DNA of 64,000 nucleotides, from NCBI RefSeq assembly GCF_000213175.1, contig NW_009799179.1, forward strand, positions 5,615,658 to 5,679,657, given 5' to 3'. A program made the translations under genes and the position numbers. The notes under the pieces are model-generated. The model did not search any database. It saw only the letters and a list, made by a program, of their open reading frames with translations, and had not been told where the DNA came from. How positions within the stretch are numbered: the stretch's first letter is position 1; each line of letters begins with the position of its first letter. Below are positions 9,489 to 21,621 of this stretch, piece by piece. This DNA comes from Neurospora tetrasperma FGSC 2508 (Eukaryota > Ascomycota > Sordariomycetes > Sordariales > Sordariaceae).

Positions 9489-12400
9489 CTTTGCTGTGAT
9501 GGCGGATGTCTCCCCGTGCCAAACGGGGAGAAAATGGTGTGGATATTAGGGTGAATCCGCCGGGTCGGAGAAAAGAGGTCTTTGTTGATGATGTCCGGGC
9601 CAGCTATAGCGACATGATGAGCTCGCAGAAAATGAAAGAAAATGAGTGACAGATGATGATGCTGAGTAAGTCTCTAATCAAAGAGAAGGTTGAGAACAAT
9701 GAGTGACTGATGAGTACGCGTTCTGGAAGTTCAAGAGGGCCGGCCCTTGTCGGATCAAAGGAGAATTATCGATTGACGGAACACCTGTTGGATGTTTCCG
9801 AGAAAACAGATGGAAACAGAGGGCCTTTCGCAGTTGGCCGGATCAGGTTGTGTAGCGGGAAGAAACGAGAGCCCGTGACTGTGTGTCGCAGGGTCGGGGG
9901 ATATGAAGCGGACTCTTGGACTGAATCTGGTCGGTTTCCACTCTGGCGAGAATCTGGTGGTACTTGCAAGCCCCTGGCAGATTAATGCTTCTGTGCTAGC
10001 GTCGTCGTTGTTATCGTCGTCGTACAAGCAGATGCAAGGAGATATTTCATGGGTTCATCAGCGTGAGACAAGGCAAGGTCTCGTAGCAAACTTTTGGTCG
10101 TCCTCACTGAGCTCCCAGGACTAGGAGAGTCGAGCACCACAAGCCGGATCCCAGACGGGCAAAAAAGCGAAAAGAACGAGAGGAGAAGGAGGAGGAGGAG
10201 AAGAAGATAGGAAGCGATTGGTGAGACGAGGCCTGAAGGACGGAGACGAGAAAGACGGCAGAGACTCGAGGAGAAGGATGGCACAGAAGGACCGAGACAC
10301 TGGAACGACTGGACCAGGACGAGGACACGGGAGATTGTGCGGACGAGGTAGTCGCCCACTCGAAGCATGGGATCTGGCACTCTGGCAGGGAGGGGAGATG
10401 GCACTGGATGGTGCCGCGAGGCAGTCGTCGGCGAATCAGAGGCGCCAATGGGCCGGACAGGGGCCGGAGCAGGGGACGGCACAGGCACTGGCAGGAGACG
10501 CTTGATCCGCTGCATGTATCGTTTCGCGTGGGATACCTAGGATCGCATAGACGCCAGGGCCAAGGGGGAAGTAGCCGGTCTTGGTCGGGACATGGCAGAA
10601 ACACCTAGTTGGCGACTTTGAGGGTATGAAAAGGGGGCTCAGGCGCAAACAGAAAAATTGGCAGTGCAACGCTGAAGTCTGAGCAGCAAAACAAGATTAC
10701 CAACACGGACTTCGCAGCTGCTACCTCGGCTGCGCTTGGGGCATTTCCAGCCTTCCTGTCCCTGGCGAGCTCGCGTGTTCGCCCAGAGGCATGGTGTGCA
10801 GTGGCGCGTGATGGGAAGGCGACTAATGCGGTAATGCTGAGACGAGCTAGAGTATCTGTCGTTGGAATCGGGATGGGTTGTGAATGTTCTCCGCAGATGC
10901 TAGATCGGGATTCGGCTCGCTGGGTCTGAGACATTCTCTGGCAGGTGGAGACGAGTTAGGACCCTGGTCAGTGGACGGACGGCCTCCATCAAGCATGACT
11001 GAGGTGATAAGTAACGGGCAATCCGGTAGAGCCTCTGGTCGTCATCAGGACCAATGACAAACAATCAGCAAGAAAATCAACAGGACTCTGCCACTATTCA
11101 CGTCCATAGGCTGCCTGTCAACCAGATCCGAGGTCCGATCGCCAAATATGTATGTTGACCATGTTGTTGCCGTGATGTAGTGTAGCATCTATCCACTTCC
11201 AGAATTGGGCAAGCGAGCCAATACGACAGCCCAGGAACCACCTGCAGGATGCATGTCGGTCGATGCGAGGTTGGATGCCCATACCCATGCCCAGAATGCA
11301 TAACAACGAACTGAAGAAAAGCCGGAGCTGATGCAAAGAACTAGCAATCACTCCGACGAACTTCTCATGCGAACTGAGCTTCATGGTTTCTGCCCCTGTA
11401 GACAAGCCTTCAGTTCCTCCTCTCGCTTTTTTCTTTGACCCTTCCTCTTGCCTCGTGCCCTTGTCCGCGACTCCCCTCGCTAGAACTTGAAACACCACCT
11501 GAATGCTCCACCTTCCAACCATCCCCCGCTTGGCAGGACAGGTAGGTGGAGAACGGGGGAATACCCTCGGTGGAGTTCAGTGTGGGGTCCCTTCTCTTTC
11601 GTCTGTCGCTTCTTTTCTTCATCATTTCTCTTCTCATTTGTTGCATTGGCGGCATTGCGTGTGCTTCGAGCAGTTCGGAGATGGAACACGAACACCACCA
11701 CCAATGACCGGTTCATCCCATCATATCATCTTGCACAGACCAAGAGTGGCTCCCCCCCTTAATGAACCATTCGGCAGCAGGCCGAGCAAGCACAAGCAAG
11801 CAGCCTCCAGCCAAAGCAAGCAGGCCGGCAAAGCAATCAACCAAGACTGAGCCAAGCAAACCCGCAGGGATTCAAGGAACCCTACACACAATGTCAGATA
11901 TTCTTGATATCCGGAAGATGACGTTTGCGTCAGCAATCATAATCTATCGTATGTACCTAGTCAGTGCTATACATAATGAGGTATCGACCTTCCCAGCGTA
12001 GAACTCTCCACATGCAGGTGTTGTGCATTTTGACGGCACAGTGTGTAGGTAGCAGCGGGTGATGTGTCTGCCCTTCCTGGTATGTACCTGACTAGAGGTA
12101 CTTGTACGACGTTGTACCTATGTAAGATCATGGCCAAGTCGAGTGCTTCTAGCCAATCCTCCATCGAGAAGTGCGATAACAAGTTCAAGTTATTTACATT
12201 CATCACCTGGGGCAACACGGAGGGGGAATGGATGGGCGTCATAACAAATTCCTTAGTTATAGCGCGGAAATGCCATCTTCCCACAGGCTTCTTGCGCGCA
12301 AATTTCTGAGTTGCCAGGGGAATGTGATAAGTAAACAACTCCATGATTTATCTCTGTGGCGCTTCTGTTTCTACTTACGCTGCCCAACTGCATCTTGGCC

Positions 12401-13847
12401 GATTCCTTCTCTGAGATTGTTATCATCCACCTACCCAGCAAACCTACACTACACTACAACAAGCAAGACTGACTGAGGTACAGAATCCCCACATGTATCT
12501 ACTTGATCACCTCTCTCGCAGTCACGCACACGCACACGCACACGCACACGCACACTTGTCACACACGTTTTTATATGCGCCGCCTGTTGTGGGCGAGAAT
12601 GCAATGCGAGACGAGGAATGACGGTCCTGGCGTACGGAAAGGATCGATAGAAATTCAACTTTCGCCGACCATTGGAATGCAGTGATGGGTTCTGACTGGA
12701 GAAAACAACCTCATACTTATTTAACTTAACACAAGGCTTCAATTGAAGGATGACAAGTCGCAGCTCCCGCGTTTATGTATTCACATTGATCCGCTTGGTC
12801 GTCTCTCATCTAATCGATCACATACCTTTAGCCAGCATATAAAGTGTCGATCACTCCCACTGATGACAGATAACCGATCACCTAACCGATCGCCGAAAAG
12901 CGAAAAGCGCAAAAAAAAGCCAATCCTCAACGGAAAATTCATTCCTGGCTCTCACTCAGGTTCAAGTGTCGAACATGATTGTGTTTCCCCATCATAAGTC
13001 GTAACAACCAAGATCAATACATGTAAGCGCCCATACTACCCCTCATCCGATAAAACTCTTGCCGCCGCCCATTGGACGAGGCCAAACAGGTGATGATGAC
13101 TGCTCATCGTACCAGGACCACTCAGCATTTTTCTCCCAAAGCCGCCCTATGAATGAAAGATCGACAGATGCAGGTACCGATCAACTGCCGGGGTGGCAGT
13201 GGCCGCAGTGGAGCAGCGATTCAAGAAACGTCGCATGATGGGGAAACCAACAATCAGATGCTCACCACCAAACCCCAATCGCCAAGAATGGCGCGCGGCT
13301 TCGAGATCTTATTAGCTGTGTGATCTCGTACTTTATCACAACCGTGGTTACCAATTTCACGGTGGTTAAGCTACTGGGCCTGACCAGCATAAACGTTGTG
13401 TCCCAATCACGCTCGAGCATCTTCCGTAAGCATCCTCACCCAATCAGCGGGGGAAAAAATAATAAAAGAGATGATAATTAGATGTAAAAAACCCGTGAAT
13501 GTGGGAAACTCTTTGGCCAAAGCCCAAAAGAGCTCCAGGTATCTCAATTGTTAACGCACGCTAAGTTTCCGCAATATCAAGTCAAGTGACCGCCCTATAA
13601 GAATTCCGCTAACCGACCCATTCCGTTGCTCCCTTGAGATAGTATGGCAATGCAAGTATTGTACAAAGTTAATCGTTGACCCTTAAAACCTTTCCTCTTT
13701 CCCAGTCTTCGTTCCTTGGCTTTCAGTAATTTTTTATCTTCCTTTTCCTTTGTCTCCAACTCATCCAGGCAGAGGGTATTTACCCAACTAGCGCTGATCC
13801 ACCATGAACTAACAAACCATGCTGACGCTGGTGACCTGCGCTGTCCC
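9489..13847. other. Intergenic, 4.4 kb: kelch-gene upstream region and 3' side of mex67
   Basis: No gene is supported. A purine-rich tract (GGA/GAA repeats, about 10170-10210 on the plus strand) makes long frames on the minus strand that encode a Leu run; they could hold an upstream exon of the kelch gene but nothing fixes splice sites. A CACGCA hexanucleotide repeat lies at 12523-12555. The last few hundred bases should hold the mex67 3' untranslated region. Confidence 0.5.
12523..12555. repeat. (CACGCA)n microsatellite
   Basis: Five head-to-tail copies of the hexamer CACGCA plus a partial copy, in non-coding DNA. Probably length-polymorphic between strains. Confidence 0.9.
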
Positions 13848-15887
13848 CTAGACAGCGTTGATAAAGGCCGTGGGCGGCAAGTTCGCCCTCTGCTCCTCGA
13901 ATGACTTGAGTGCCATCTCAAAGTTCCAGTTGGCAGTGCCACTGAGACACAACTCTGAATATTCTGCTGTCATGCCAGTCCGCTTCATTACCTCCTGAAT
14001 CAGCTGGTTCTTCGTGGCGTCATCCAAAATGACAGGTTCTGCTGGAGGCACAGCGTTGGTAACCGGAACCTGCGGGACCTGGTTGGCGACAGGGGCCTGA
14101 CCAGCAGGTGTCTCCGCGGGGGTCCAGTCATGAAGAGTGAGTTGATCGCTAATAACCCGGTATGGGTGCACCGGCGGCGGGTTGCTCGGCTTGCTGGGTC
14201 CAAGAATGAACGTGCGCGTGAAGGTGCGCTTTCCATAAAGGTTTTCTGTAGTATCGGACTCTTCAAACTGGCCATTGACAGTGATGAGCAATCCCGTAGC
14301 GAAGCCATGGCCGGTGGGGTCCGCGAGGTTGGGGAAGGTGTGGCAGTCGATGAGCCAGGCACCAGGGTTCTCCATGCTTGGATGGCGAGTACTGGGGAGA
14401 GCCTTCCACATGTCCGCAATGAGATTTCCTCCAGTGAAGAGACGTTGTACCGTCGCTGGATTCTTCTCTCCCAATTTGTGAACGTTCCGGGAGTATTTGA
14501 GGTAGGTTTTCCAAGGAAGATTACGACCAGAATTGGCAATGGCTTGAATCGAAAACCACGAGTCGTCGTCGTAGAACTCAGCGGCGAGGCGAGCTCTGTC
14601 GGTGTCGAACATGGGGAAGAAAACTTGGACAAAGATGCTCGCCACATTGGCCTCTCCGTCCCGGAGGTTGGAGGGGAACTGCGGTAGTGGCGTGGGGTGC
14701 ATGCCTTTGAGGGCCTCAGCAACCTCTTGTGGGCTGCGAACAATTTGTCCGTTGATGTTCTGTAGCGATGGGAACCATTTGATGAGTTCTGCCACGAAGT
14801 CGGGCTGGGTGGTGATGGGGTTGCCCGTGAGATGAAGCTCTTCGAGGTACTGGAAGCGGTGCTGCCACTTGGAGATCTTGGACAGACTGTCGAGGTTGTT
14901 GCTGCTCAGGTCAAGTCTCTTGATATCTGGAAGTGACGTAGCAAGCGTGAAAACCTGCATGACGTCGTTAAGGCCGTTGCTGGCAAGGGAAATGGCCTGT
15001 ATCCCTTCACGCTTTTCGGCAGCGGTCTTGTACTGCTGACTAGCAATAACTACCAAGACCTTGAAGGCCTTTTCGGCCCGATCCTTGGAATCAAACGTGC
15101 CCATGCTGCTGAGGATAGGATCGGTTCCAAGAGAAGATAAGTCGAGCAGCTTCAACTCTGGATTGTAGCGCGCAGCTAGCACTGCTGTCAATTTTTGTTT
15201 GGTCTCCTCAGCAGCCTTGGAAATCTTGTCTTCGGGGCGAGGCATCCTCTCGGTGGTTTCCGTAATCGTCAGGGGTGCACCGGCATAGGTGAAGCCATTG
15301 AGCCTCAAAATCTCCGGGGCATCGTCTTTTCTGACCGTGATCCAAACATAATCACCGTCCATAATACTCTATCGATGGGTTAGAAGGTGTCGTTTATCGC
15401 AGTTGTAAAATATTGCGCGCTTGGGATGTCGGTGGATGGGAAAGTATACCTTGCCGATTGTAACTGCTTTGTCTTTGGAAGCCTTTCGTTCCAGAAAGGT
15501 GAGAAGGGACCGAAGCCCTCCATCGCGATTGCCGGTAGCTTTGCTATTGCTCATACCGTGAATCTTCAGTGTTGCCATATTGGACTGTGTTTTGCCGACG
15601 GGACCTCCGCTGACGTAGTTCTGTAGGTTCTGCACTACCCGGGATGCTGTCCGGGAGTTCACCGCACCTCTTCCACCTCGAGCATCTTTGGAACCACGTC
15701 CTCGACCGCCGGAAGCCAACCCACCCCTACCAGAGCCTCCAGCCGGAGCATCCATTGACACATCTCCATCTCGGTCCGTCCTCGGGTTTGCGCGACGCTT
15801 CTGGATTCCGCCACCTCCGCCTGTTGCTCGGGGTCCACGAGGAGGAGCCCTTCCAGTTCCGGCGCGAGGACCAGTAGGAGGTGCCAT
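13848..15887 (-). CDS. mex67: mRNA export receptor Mex67 (TAP/NXF1 family)
   Basis: Two exons: 15887-15450 and 15368-13848. The intron 15369-15449 (81 bp) has donor GTATAC and acceptor ATAG and falls between Lys146 and Ser147 (ITIGK-type end joined to SIMDGDYVW), giving 652 residues. Order seen: an Arg/Gly-rich N-terminus with RGG-like motifs (1-90); an RNA-binding segment; leucine-rich repeats at about 220-350 (IKRLDLSSNNLDSLSKI, YLEELHLTGNPITT); an NTF2-like domain at about 388-560 (FVQVFFPMFDTDRARLA, WSIQ-like segment); and a UBA-like TAP-C domain at about 598-652 (MTAEYSELCLSGTANWNFEM) that should grip FG nucleoporins. This is the full Mex67 plan. Known: Mex67 with Mtr2 carries mRNPs through the nuclear pore. 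A GTAAGC near 16096 in the leader suggests a 5' untranslated intron. The gene is head-to-head with the Mph1 helicase gene, 1.2 kb apart. Confidence 0.93.
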
Positions 15888-17097
15888 GGTTATTCGTTGG
15901 ATTCTGAAGAGAAAACGATGGTTGTGAGTTGCGGGTGATTTTTCCTCTCGCCGAGTTGTTGATGAAAGGACAGTGAGTCGTGGAGTTGCGAGTTGTACTT
16001 GTTCGCCGGTTTCTTCGCTGCCCTGATGGTCAAAGTTCCGGTCGTGGTCGGGGTAACTGGTGAAGGGTACTAAGATGCAGAGCCGGGGCTTACCTTTGGT
16101 GTCGCCGTTAGGCGGGAGAGCAGCCTGCTTCAAGAAAAACAGGCCGCCGATGCCGACCGGGGATTGATCACCGCTGGGTGGATTTCAGACGCTGTATTTG
16201 AGAGTGGCCCAGATAGGTGTCAAAGGACACTTCGCTAAAAGTCTAGGTGCGCTTCTCTAAAGGGATTTGTCGAGGTAAAGAAAGATGTAAAAGATGCTTG
16301 GAGGTGGGGCGACAAAGACGACGCGGAGGTCCAAAGGTACGGAAGTAGAAGTAGAAGGCCGCCGCTTCGCTCGTGATCGTTGGTTGAATATGCGTACGGA
16401 AGCTGCTAGCTCTGAAGCAACAGGCGAGTACGAGGATGTGCAAGAGTCATCAGCCGGTCAATACTGAAGAGGTTGGGCTGCCGATGCCACCTGTGACGAC
16501 GCGAGAAGGTCGAGAAATGAGGAAGGTTTCGATGACGGATTGGAGAATGGAAGAAGGTTCAGCCCGCCGGACCTCCAAAAAGGAAATACCTTAGCGGCGG
16601 CAGTGGAGGAGCATGCAACTCAAGGCAATGAGCCAAGCTCCGACCAGTGCGCCAGGCTCCAGCGGACCACAGAGACAAGCGATCGGATTTTGACGCAAAC
16701 CTGCCCCACCCAAGATGCAACAGCCCCACTCTGACGCTGTTCTGCTGCGAACTCCCCAGGCGACAGCATCCAGACTGCCCACACCAATTCACGTGCTATG
16801 GCGATTGAACGTGTCAAGGGAATAGCCCGTCCATTAAAACAGCGACGCGTCTCATAGCAGGCTTCCTTGTGTGACGATAGGGTCGATCCATCGATGCAAA
16901 CGGACTGCTTGTGAATGTCAACTGTTTCACTTCTAAGAACTTCATCCAGCAAGCCTCATCGCCAGAACAGGAAGTCAAAAGAAAAAGGAAAAAAAGAAAG
17001 AGAAAAAAACCTGACGGATTAACGGTTCAAGCAACGGCGCATCGAATCTTGAATCGTCAAGGTTCTTTCTTTTCTACAACCTCACATCTCTCAAGTC
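15888..17097. other. Divergent promoter region between mex67 and the Mph1 helicase gene
   Basis: This 1.2 kb stretch must carry both promoters and leaders. A likely 5' untranslated intron donor of mex67 (GTAAGC, minus strand) lies near 16096. A lone CACGTG sits at 16790-16795 and an A/G-rich tract at about 16970-17010, just above the helicase start. No coding frame is supported. Confidence 0.5.
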
Positions 17098-20000
17098 ATG
17101 GATGACGATGACTTTGACGATATTCCTGACGAGGATTTGATGTTGGCCTTTACCCAGGCCACCAGCAACATCACATCACATCACCCCAGCAACAGCAAGC
17201 AGCTTGCTTCGTCGGCAAAACCACCAGCACAAGCGTGGCCAATATCCGATTCTGCCAGACGAATCGTTATCCCAACCGTATCGCAGGGTCAGGCTACAGC
17301 TACAGGGCGTGCCAAAACAGCAAGCAAGCCGACCACGTCAGCAACAACGTCTCGTCCATCCCCAGCTCAGTCTAGCCAGCGTAAGAATTTGCGTCAGACG
17401 ACATTATGGGGTGGCACGCTGGAGGAGGATGCGCAACCCGCCCCGCAAGCGGTGTCGAATCGACCATTTCGTGCCGATATGCCCCCAGAGCAGCCCACTC
17501 ACCATGAGATTGACATAGAAGAAATGAAAACATGGGTTTATCCGATGAATCTGGGACCTATTCGAGACTACCAGTTCAGCATTGTCAAAAATGGCCTCTT
17601 CAACAACACATTGGTCGCCCTCCCCACGGGCTTGGGAAAGACATTTATTGCTGCGACAATCATGCTAAACTACATCCGCTGGACAAAAACCGCAAAGGCT
17701 GTCTTTGTTGCTCCTACGAAACCCCTGGCTTCACAACAAGTTCAAGCATGTCTCAGCATAGCGGGCATCCCGCGATCTCAGGCGACTCTCCTAACCGGAG
17801 AGACTCCTCCTGTTCTACGTGAGGACGAATGGGCGACAAAGCGCCTGTTCTTCATGACACCCCAAACACTAATGAATGACCTTTCCAAAGGCTATGCCGA
17901 TCCCAAGTCCATTGTACTGCTGGTTATTGACGAGGCGCATCGTGCGACTGGAGACTATGCATACGTTAAGGTGGTCGAGTTTCTAAGGCGTTTCTCCAAG
18001 AGCTTCCGAATTCTTGCTCTGACTGCTACACCAGGATCGTCTCTCGAAGGTGTTCAGGACGTCATTGATAATTTGGGCATTTCTCACGTCGAGATCAGAA
18101 CCGAAGAGTCGATCGACATTCGTCAATATGTGCACTCAAGAGACATCAACACGATAACATTTGACCCCTCTGACGAAATGATGGAAGTCAGAGACTTGTT
18201 CTCCAAGGCCCTGAAGCCCCTTGTGACCAAGCTGAGTTCACAAAATATATACTACGGCAGGGACCCCATGAGCCTGACTACCTACGGCCTGATGAAAGCC
18301 AGGAATGACTGGATGGCAGGTCCGGGTAGGCACGTAAACCAAGGAACCAAATTCAGTGTCATAGCCACATTTGCGATTCTCCAGAGTTTGGCGCATTCCA
18401 TCAAACTACTCAACTTCCATGGAATCAAACCGTTCTACAATAATCTGGCCGAATTCCGCACCACCGAGGAGGAGAAAGGAGGAAAAGGGTCAAAGCTCAA
18501 GCGGCAAGTCTTGGAGGATGAGAACTTTCAGAAGATGATGGACATGATTGAGGGTTGGATGAAGATTGATGGGTTCCTCGGACACCCCAAGCTGGAATAT
18601 CTTTGTGAGACCCTGGTCAACCACTTCATGGATGCTGGCGAGGGCTCCAATACCAGAGCCATTGTATTCAGTGAATACCGAGACAGTGCCGAAGAGATTG
18701 TGCGCATTCTCAACAAGCAACCCCTTATCAAGGCCACAGTCTTCGTTGGACAAGCGGACTCGAAGAGGAGCGAGGGCATGAAACAGAAACAACAAATTGA
18801 GACGATCGAGAAGTTCAAGAACGGCGCTCACAACGTTCTGGTCGCAACATCCATTGGCGAGGAGGGTCTTGATATTGGCCAAGTGGATCTCATTGTCTGC
18901 TACGATGCATCAGCGTCACCGATCCGAATGCTTCAGCGTATGGGTCGTACCGGCCGCAAGAGAGCGGGTAACATTGTACTTTTGTTGATGAAAGGGAAAG
19001 AGGAAGACAAATTCAACGAGGCGAAGGACAACTACGCGACCATGCAGAGAATGATATGCGAGGGCAGCCGCTTTACCTTTCGTCACGACCTTTCTTCACG
19101 TATTGTGCCACGAGACATACGACCTGAGGTGGAAAAGAAGGTTGTGGAGATTCCACTTGAGAACTCCCAAAATCCAGAGCTCCCAGAACCAAAAAGATCT
19201 GCCGCAAGAATGAGGACAAAGCCGGCAAAGAAGAAGTTCAACATGCCTGACGGTGTTGAAACAGGGTTCATCAAGGCTTCTTTCTTTGGTCAAGCTGGAG
19301 CTAAGACAGCCAAACCACCCGCTAGGCCACCTGCGCCTAAGGAAACTGACTTTATTGCCGAACGGCCCAAAAACGAAAGCGTTTTGCTGAGCACGTCGCA
19401 GGAAAACGAGCTCCGCAGAAACTATACAAAGATACCCCTCGGACACTCGAAGGTTGAAGAGTTGGATATAGACTGGTATCGCCATCCAACATCCAGACGA
19501 GTGGTCCAGAAAACCATCCATGTCAAACACGGGGAATATACCAAGCGATGTGTGAAACTGTTTAGGAGACTGGCAAAGTCTCAAGCTCCTGCGAATAGGT
19601 ATACTAAGCCATACGGTGAAACAGACACGTCCTCCTGGGAATTGATACCATTGCCGCCCTTTGCGGACGAAACAGAAGGAGAAACGTCACGAAAGGGGCA
19701 AAAGAAGAGGCCGCGCCTCGAGAGTGGGCAGGAAGCAGAGGAAGCAGAGCAATATGCCGCACCTAAGAAACGTCAAGCGACAGCAAAAGCCAAATCTACC
19801 GGGGTCTCCAAACAGACCAACAAGCCTCGAGCACGACATACCGCACTTATCAGCGACTGTGAAGAGGGTGGCAACGAATATGATGGCAATGTCGACGATG
19901 ACGAACAAAGTAGGCCCCGAAACTTCCGCAGCAAGGGTCGTGGACGTGGCAGCGGGCGGGGAAAAAAATCTCAACCTAAACAAGGAGACCCCAACGTGGA

Positions 20001-20604
20001 CTACGGTGACGACTGCACCCGCACCAGCGACATGGAAATGGGTACCGATGGCTCTGATGACGGTGCCGACCTCGAGGACTTTATCGTCAGCGATGGTGAA
20101 GTCACCTCGAGTTTACAGCATCGTCCCCGCGGGTCCACCTCGCCGACAACAGCTCCTGACGCAGGGTCGTCTTCCTTGTCCTCGAAAACGGGACGCAAGC
20201 AGCAAATACCAGATTCCTTCGCGTCGGATGAAGATGATGGCGATGTGTTTGGATCCAGATTTGTACCGGTAACCGCGTCGGCAGCTAAAGGCTCGTTGCC
20301 ATCAACAGCGAGACGAGAGAAGCCCAAGCCGTTTTATGTGCCGGTAGAATTACCCGCAACCCAGGACACAACGGACGGAGACGACGACTTACCCGATATC
20401 GAATTTCTGTCTGCTAAGAGAAAGAGGGAAGGCACAGGTACGGGGATGCGAACGGGGAGCCCAGGACATGCTAAAGTTGGCGACACCTCGAAAGGGGGCG
20501 GCGGCGGAGATCAAACTCGAGAGAAACCTTCTGGTGGTGCGGCGTCCCATGCCCGAGCGAGGAAGCGAACTGTGGTGATGGATAGTGATGATGACCAGGA
20601 ATGA
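17098..20604 (+). CDS. mph1: ATP-dependent DNA helicase Mph1 (FANCM family)
   Basis: A single exon of 1168 residues. Superfamily 2 helicase motifs are visible: motif [10 protein letters not shown] (about 173-181), motif [12 protein letters not shown] (about 275-284), motif III LTATPG (about 309-314), and motif [12 protein letters not shown] (about 612-622). An alpha-helical insert typical of FANCM/Hef helicases lies between the two RecA lobes, and the C-terminal third is charged and low in complexity. The start [18 protein letters not shown] is typical of fungal Mph1. Known: Mph1 unwinds D-loops and remodels stalled replication forks, steering double-strand-break repair away from crossovers; it acts in the nucleus with Smc5/6 and the MHF histone-fold proteins. 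There is no nuclease domain in the C-terminus, as in fungal Mph1. The ATG at 17098 lies just after a stop-rich leader. The gene shares an upstream region with mex67. Confidence 0.95.
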   Translation: MDDDDFDDIPDEDLMLAFTQATSNITSHHPSNSKQLASSAKPPAQAWPISDSARRIVIPTVSQGQATATGRAKTASKPTTSATTSRPSPAQSSQRKNLRQTTLWGGTLEEDAQPAPQAVSNRPFRADMPPEQPTHHEIDIEEMKTWVYPMNLGPIRDYQFSIVKNGLFNNTLVALPTGLGKTFIAATIMLNYIRWTKTAKAVFVAPTKPLASQQVQACLSIAGIPRSQATLLTGETPPVLREDEWATKRLFFMTPQTLMNDLSKGYADPKSIVLLVIDEAHRATGDYAYVKVVEFLRRFSKSFRILALTATPGSSLEGVQDVIDNLGISHVEIRTEESIDIRQYVHSRDINTITFDPSDEMMEVRDLFSKALKPLVTKLSSQNIYYGRDPMSLTTYGLMKARNDWMAGPGRHVNQGTKFSVIATFAILQSLAHSIKLLNFHGIKPFYNNLAEFRTTEEEKGGKGSKLKRQVLEDENFQKMMDMIEGWMKIDGFLGHPKLEYLCETLVNHFMDAGEGSNTRAIVFSEYRDSAEEIVRILNKQPLIKATVFVGQADSKRSEGMKQKQQIETIEKFKNGAHNVLVATSIGEEGLDIGQVDLIVCYDASASPIRMLQRMGRTGRKRAGNIVLLLMKGKEEDKFNEAKDNYATMQRMICEGSRFTFRHDLSSRIVPRDIRPEVEKKVVEIPLENSQNPELPEPKRSAARMRTKPAKKKFNMPDGVETGFIKASFFGQAGAKTAKPPARPPAPKETDFIAERPKNESVLLSTSQENELRRNYTKIPLGHSKVEELDIDWYRHPTSRRVVQKTIHVKHGEYTKRCVKLFRRLAKSQAPANRYTKPYGETDTSSWELIPLPPFADETEGETSRKGQKKRPRLESGQEAEEAEQYAAPKKRQATAKAKSTGVSKQTNKPRARHTALISDCEEGGNEYDGNVDDDEQSRPRNFRSKGRGRGSGRGKKSQPKQGDPNVDYGDDCTRTSDMEMGTDGSDDGADLEDFIVSDGEVTSSLQHRPRGSTSPTTAPDAGSSSLSSKTGRKQQIPDSFASDEDDGDVFGSRFVPVTASAAKGSLPSTARREKPKPFYVPVELPATQDTTDGDDDLPDIEFLSAKRKREGTGTGMRTGSPGHAKVGDTSKGGGGGDQTREKPSGGAASHARARKRTVVMDSDDDQE

Positions 20605-21621
20605 ATGGCGTCCGTATCGTTGGTGTCATGGCCTCACGAGAACATCTACATGGTCACACCATTCATTATTCGCTCGGTAGGGTCACAGAGATCGGGTTTC
20701 GGGGTTTCGGGCGGTTCACGAGGAGAATCGGGATGTAGGGCCGACAGCATAGCGGGGGTTATTGATATATAAAACGTGGCGATGTCAGCAGGTTCCCATA
20801 TCGAGATGGTCGCTTGCGATCTATGTCATCGACATCGCCATCAACTTATTTCTTATATGCCTAGTGTGAAAACTGACAATGGGCCAACGTCAGCAATGAA
20901 GACAGACACGGTGTGTTTACAGTCGTGAACTAGGTCCCAGTCTTCTTGTTATTTGTGAGCTGCGATGTGCATTTTGTCATGAAGTGATGTAATTGTGCAA
21001 CACTGAACGTGAACTGGCGTAAGACTATGTAAAACACACTGGCAAAAGAGGACTTGCAAGACGGTGTAAGCGAAGCTGCGCCACATGTGGCGGTGCTCGA
21101 CTGAATGAACGTTCCAAACAAGTTCCAAGGGACTTTGGGTGATCACAGGCAGGGTCGTGTTTTGCTAGCGTCTGTGGTTGCCACCGACAACCAGAAACTC
21201 CACTTCCGTCACTACACTTTTTGTTTTCCAACAGCTGCCCTGCCTGCGTGTGTGTCTGTCTGACCAACTTGGCGATAAACCAACATTCTTGGCTTTTCCT
21301 TCATCAATATCTATTATTGTCAGCTCTTCCACTTGTACTAAAACTTATCAACGAATGACAGGAAGCTATTTGCTCTGGTCATCGCATTCATTGTAAGGCC
21401 AAACCACCAACGGCAAGCAAATAATTTGCTTGCCCGTGCTGTCGAACAAAAGCGCGACGATTCGACGACACGCTCGATAAGCTTCCATCTCCGATCAGCG
21501 TTCGGTAGACCTTCGTCATCAGCAATCTTTCGTCGCCTACCAAAACCGGGATTGACAAGAATCGCCCGCACACGTTCCGTCACCCTTTTGAAGCTGTTTG
21601 ATCGATTCCAATTTCGTCGCC
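20605..21621. other. Intergenic: 3' side of mph1 and promoter of the Src1 gene
   Basis: 1.0 kb without a supported coding frame. It should hold the helicase 3' untranslated region and the promoter and leader of the inner-nuclear-membrane gene that starts at 21622. No clear motif was found. Confidence 0.5.
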
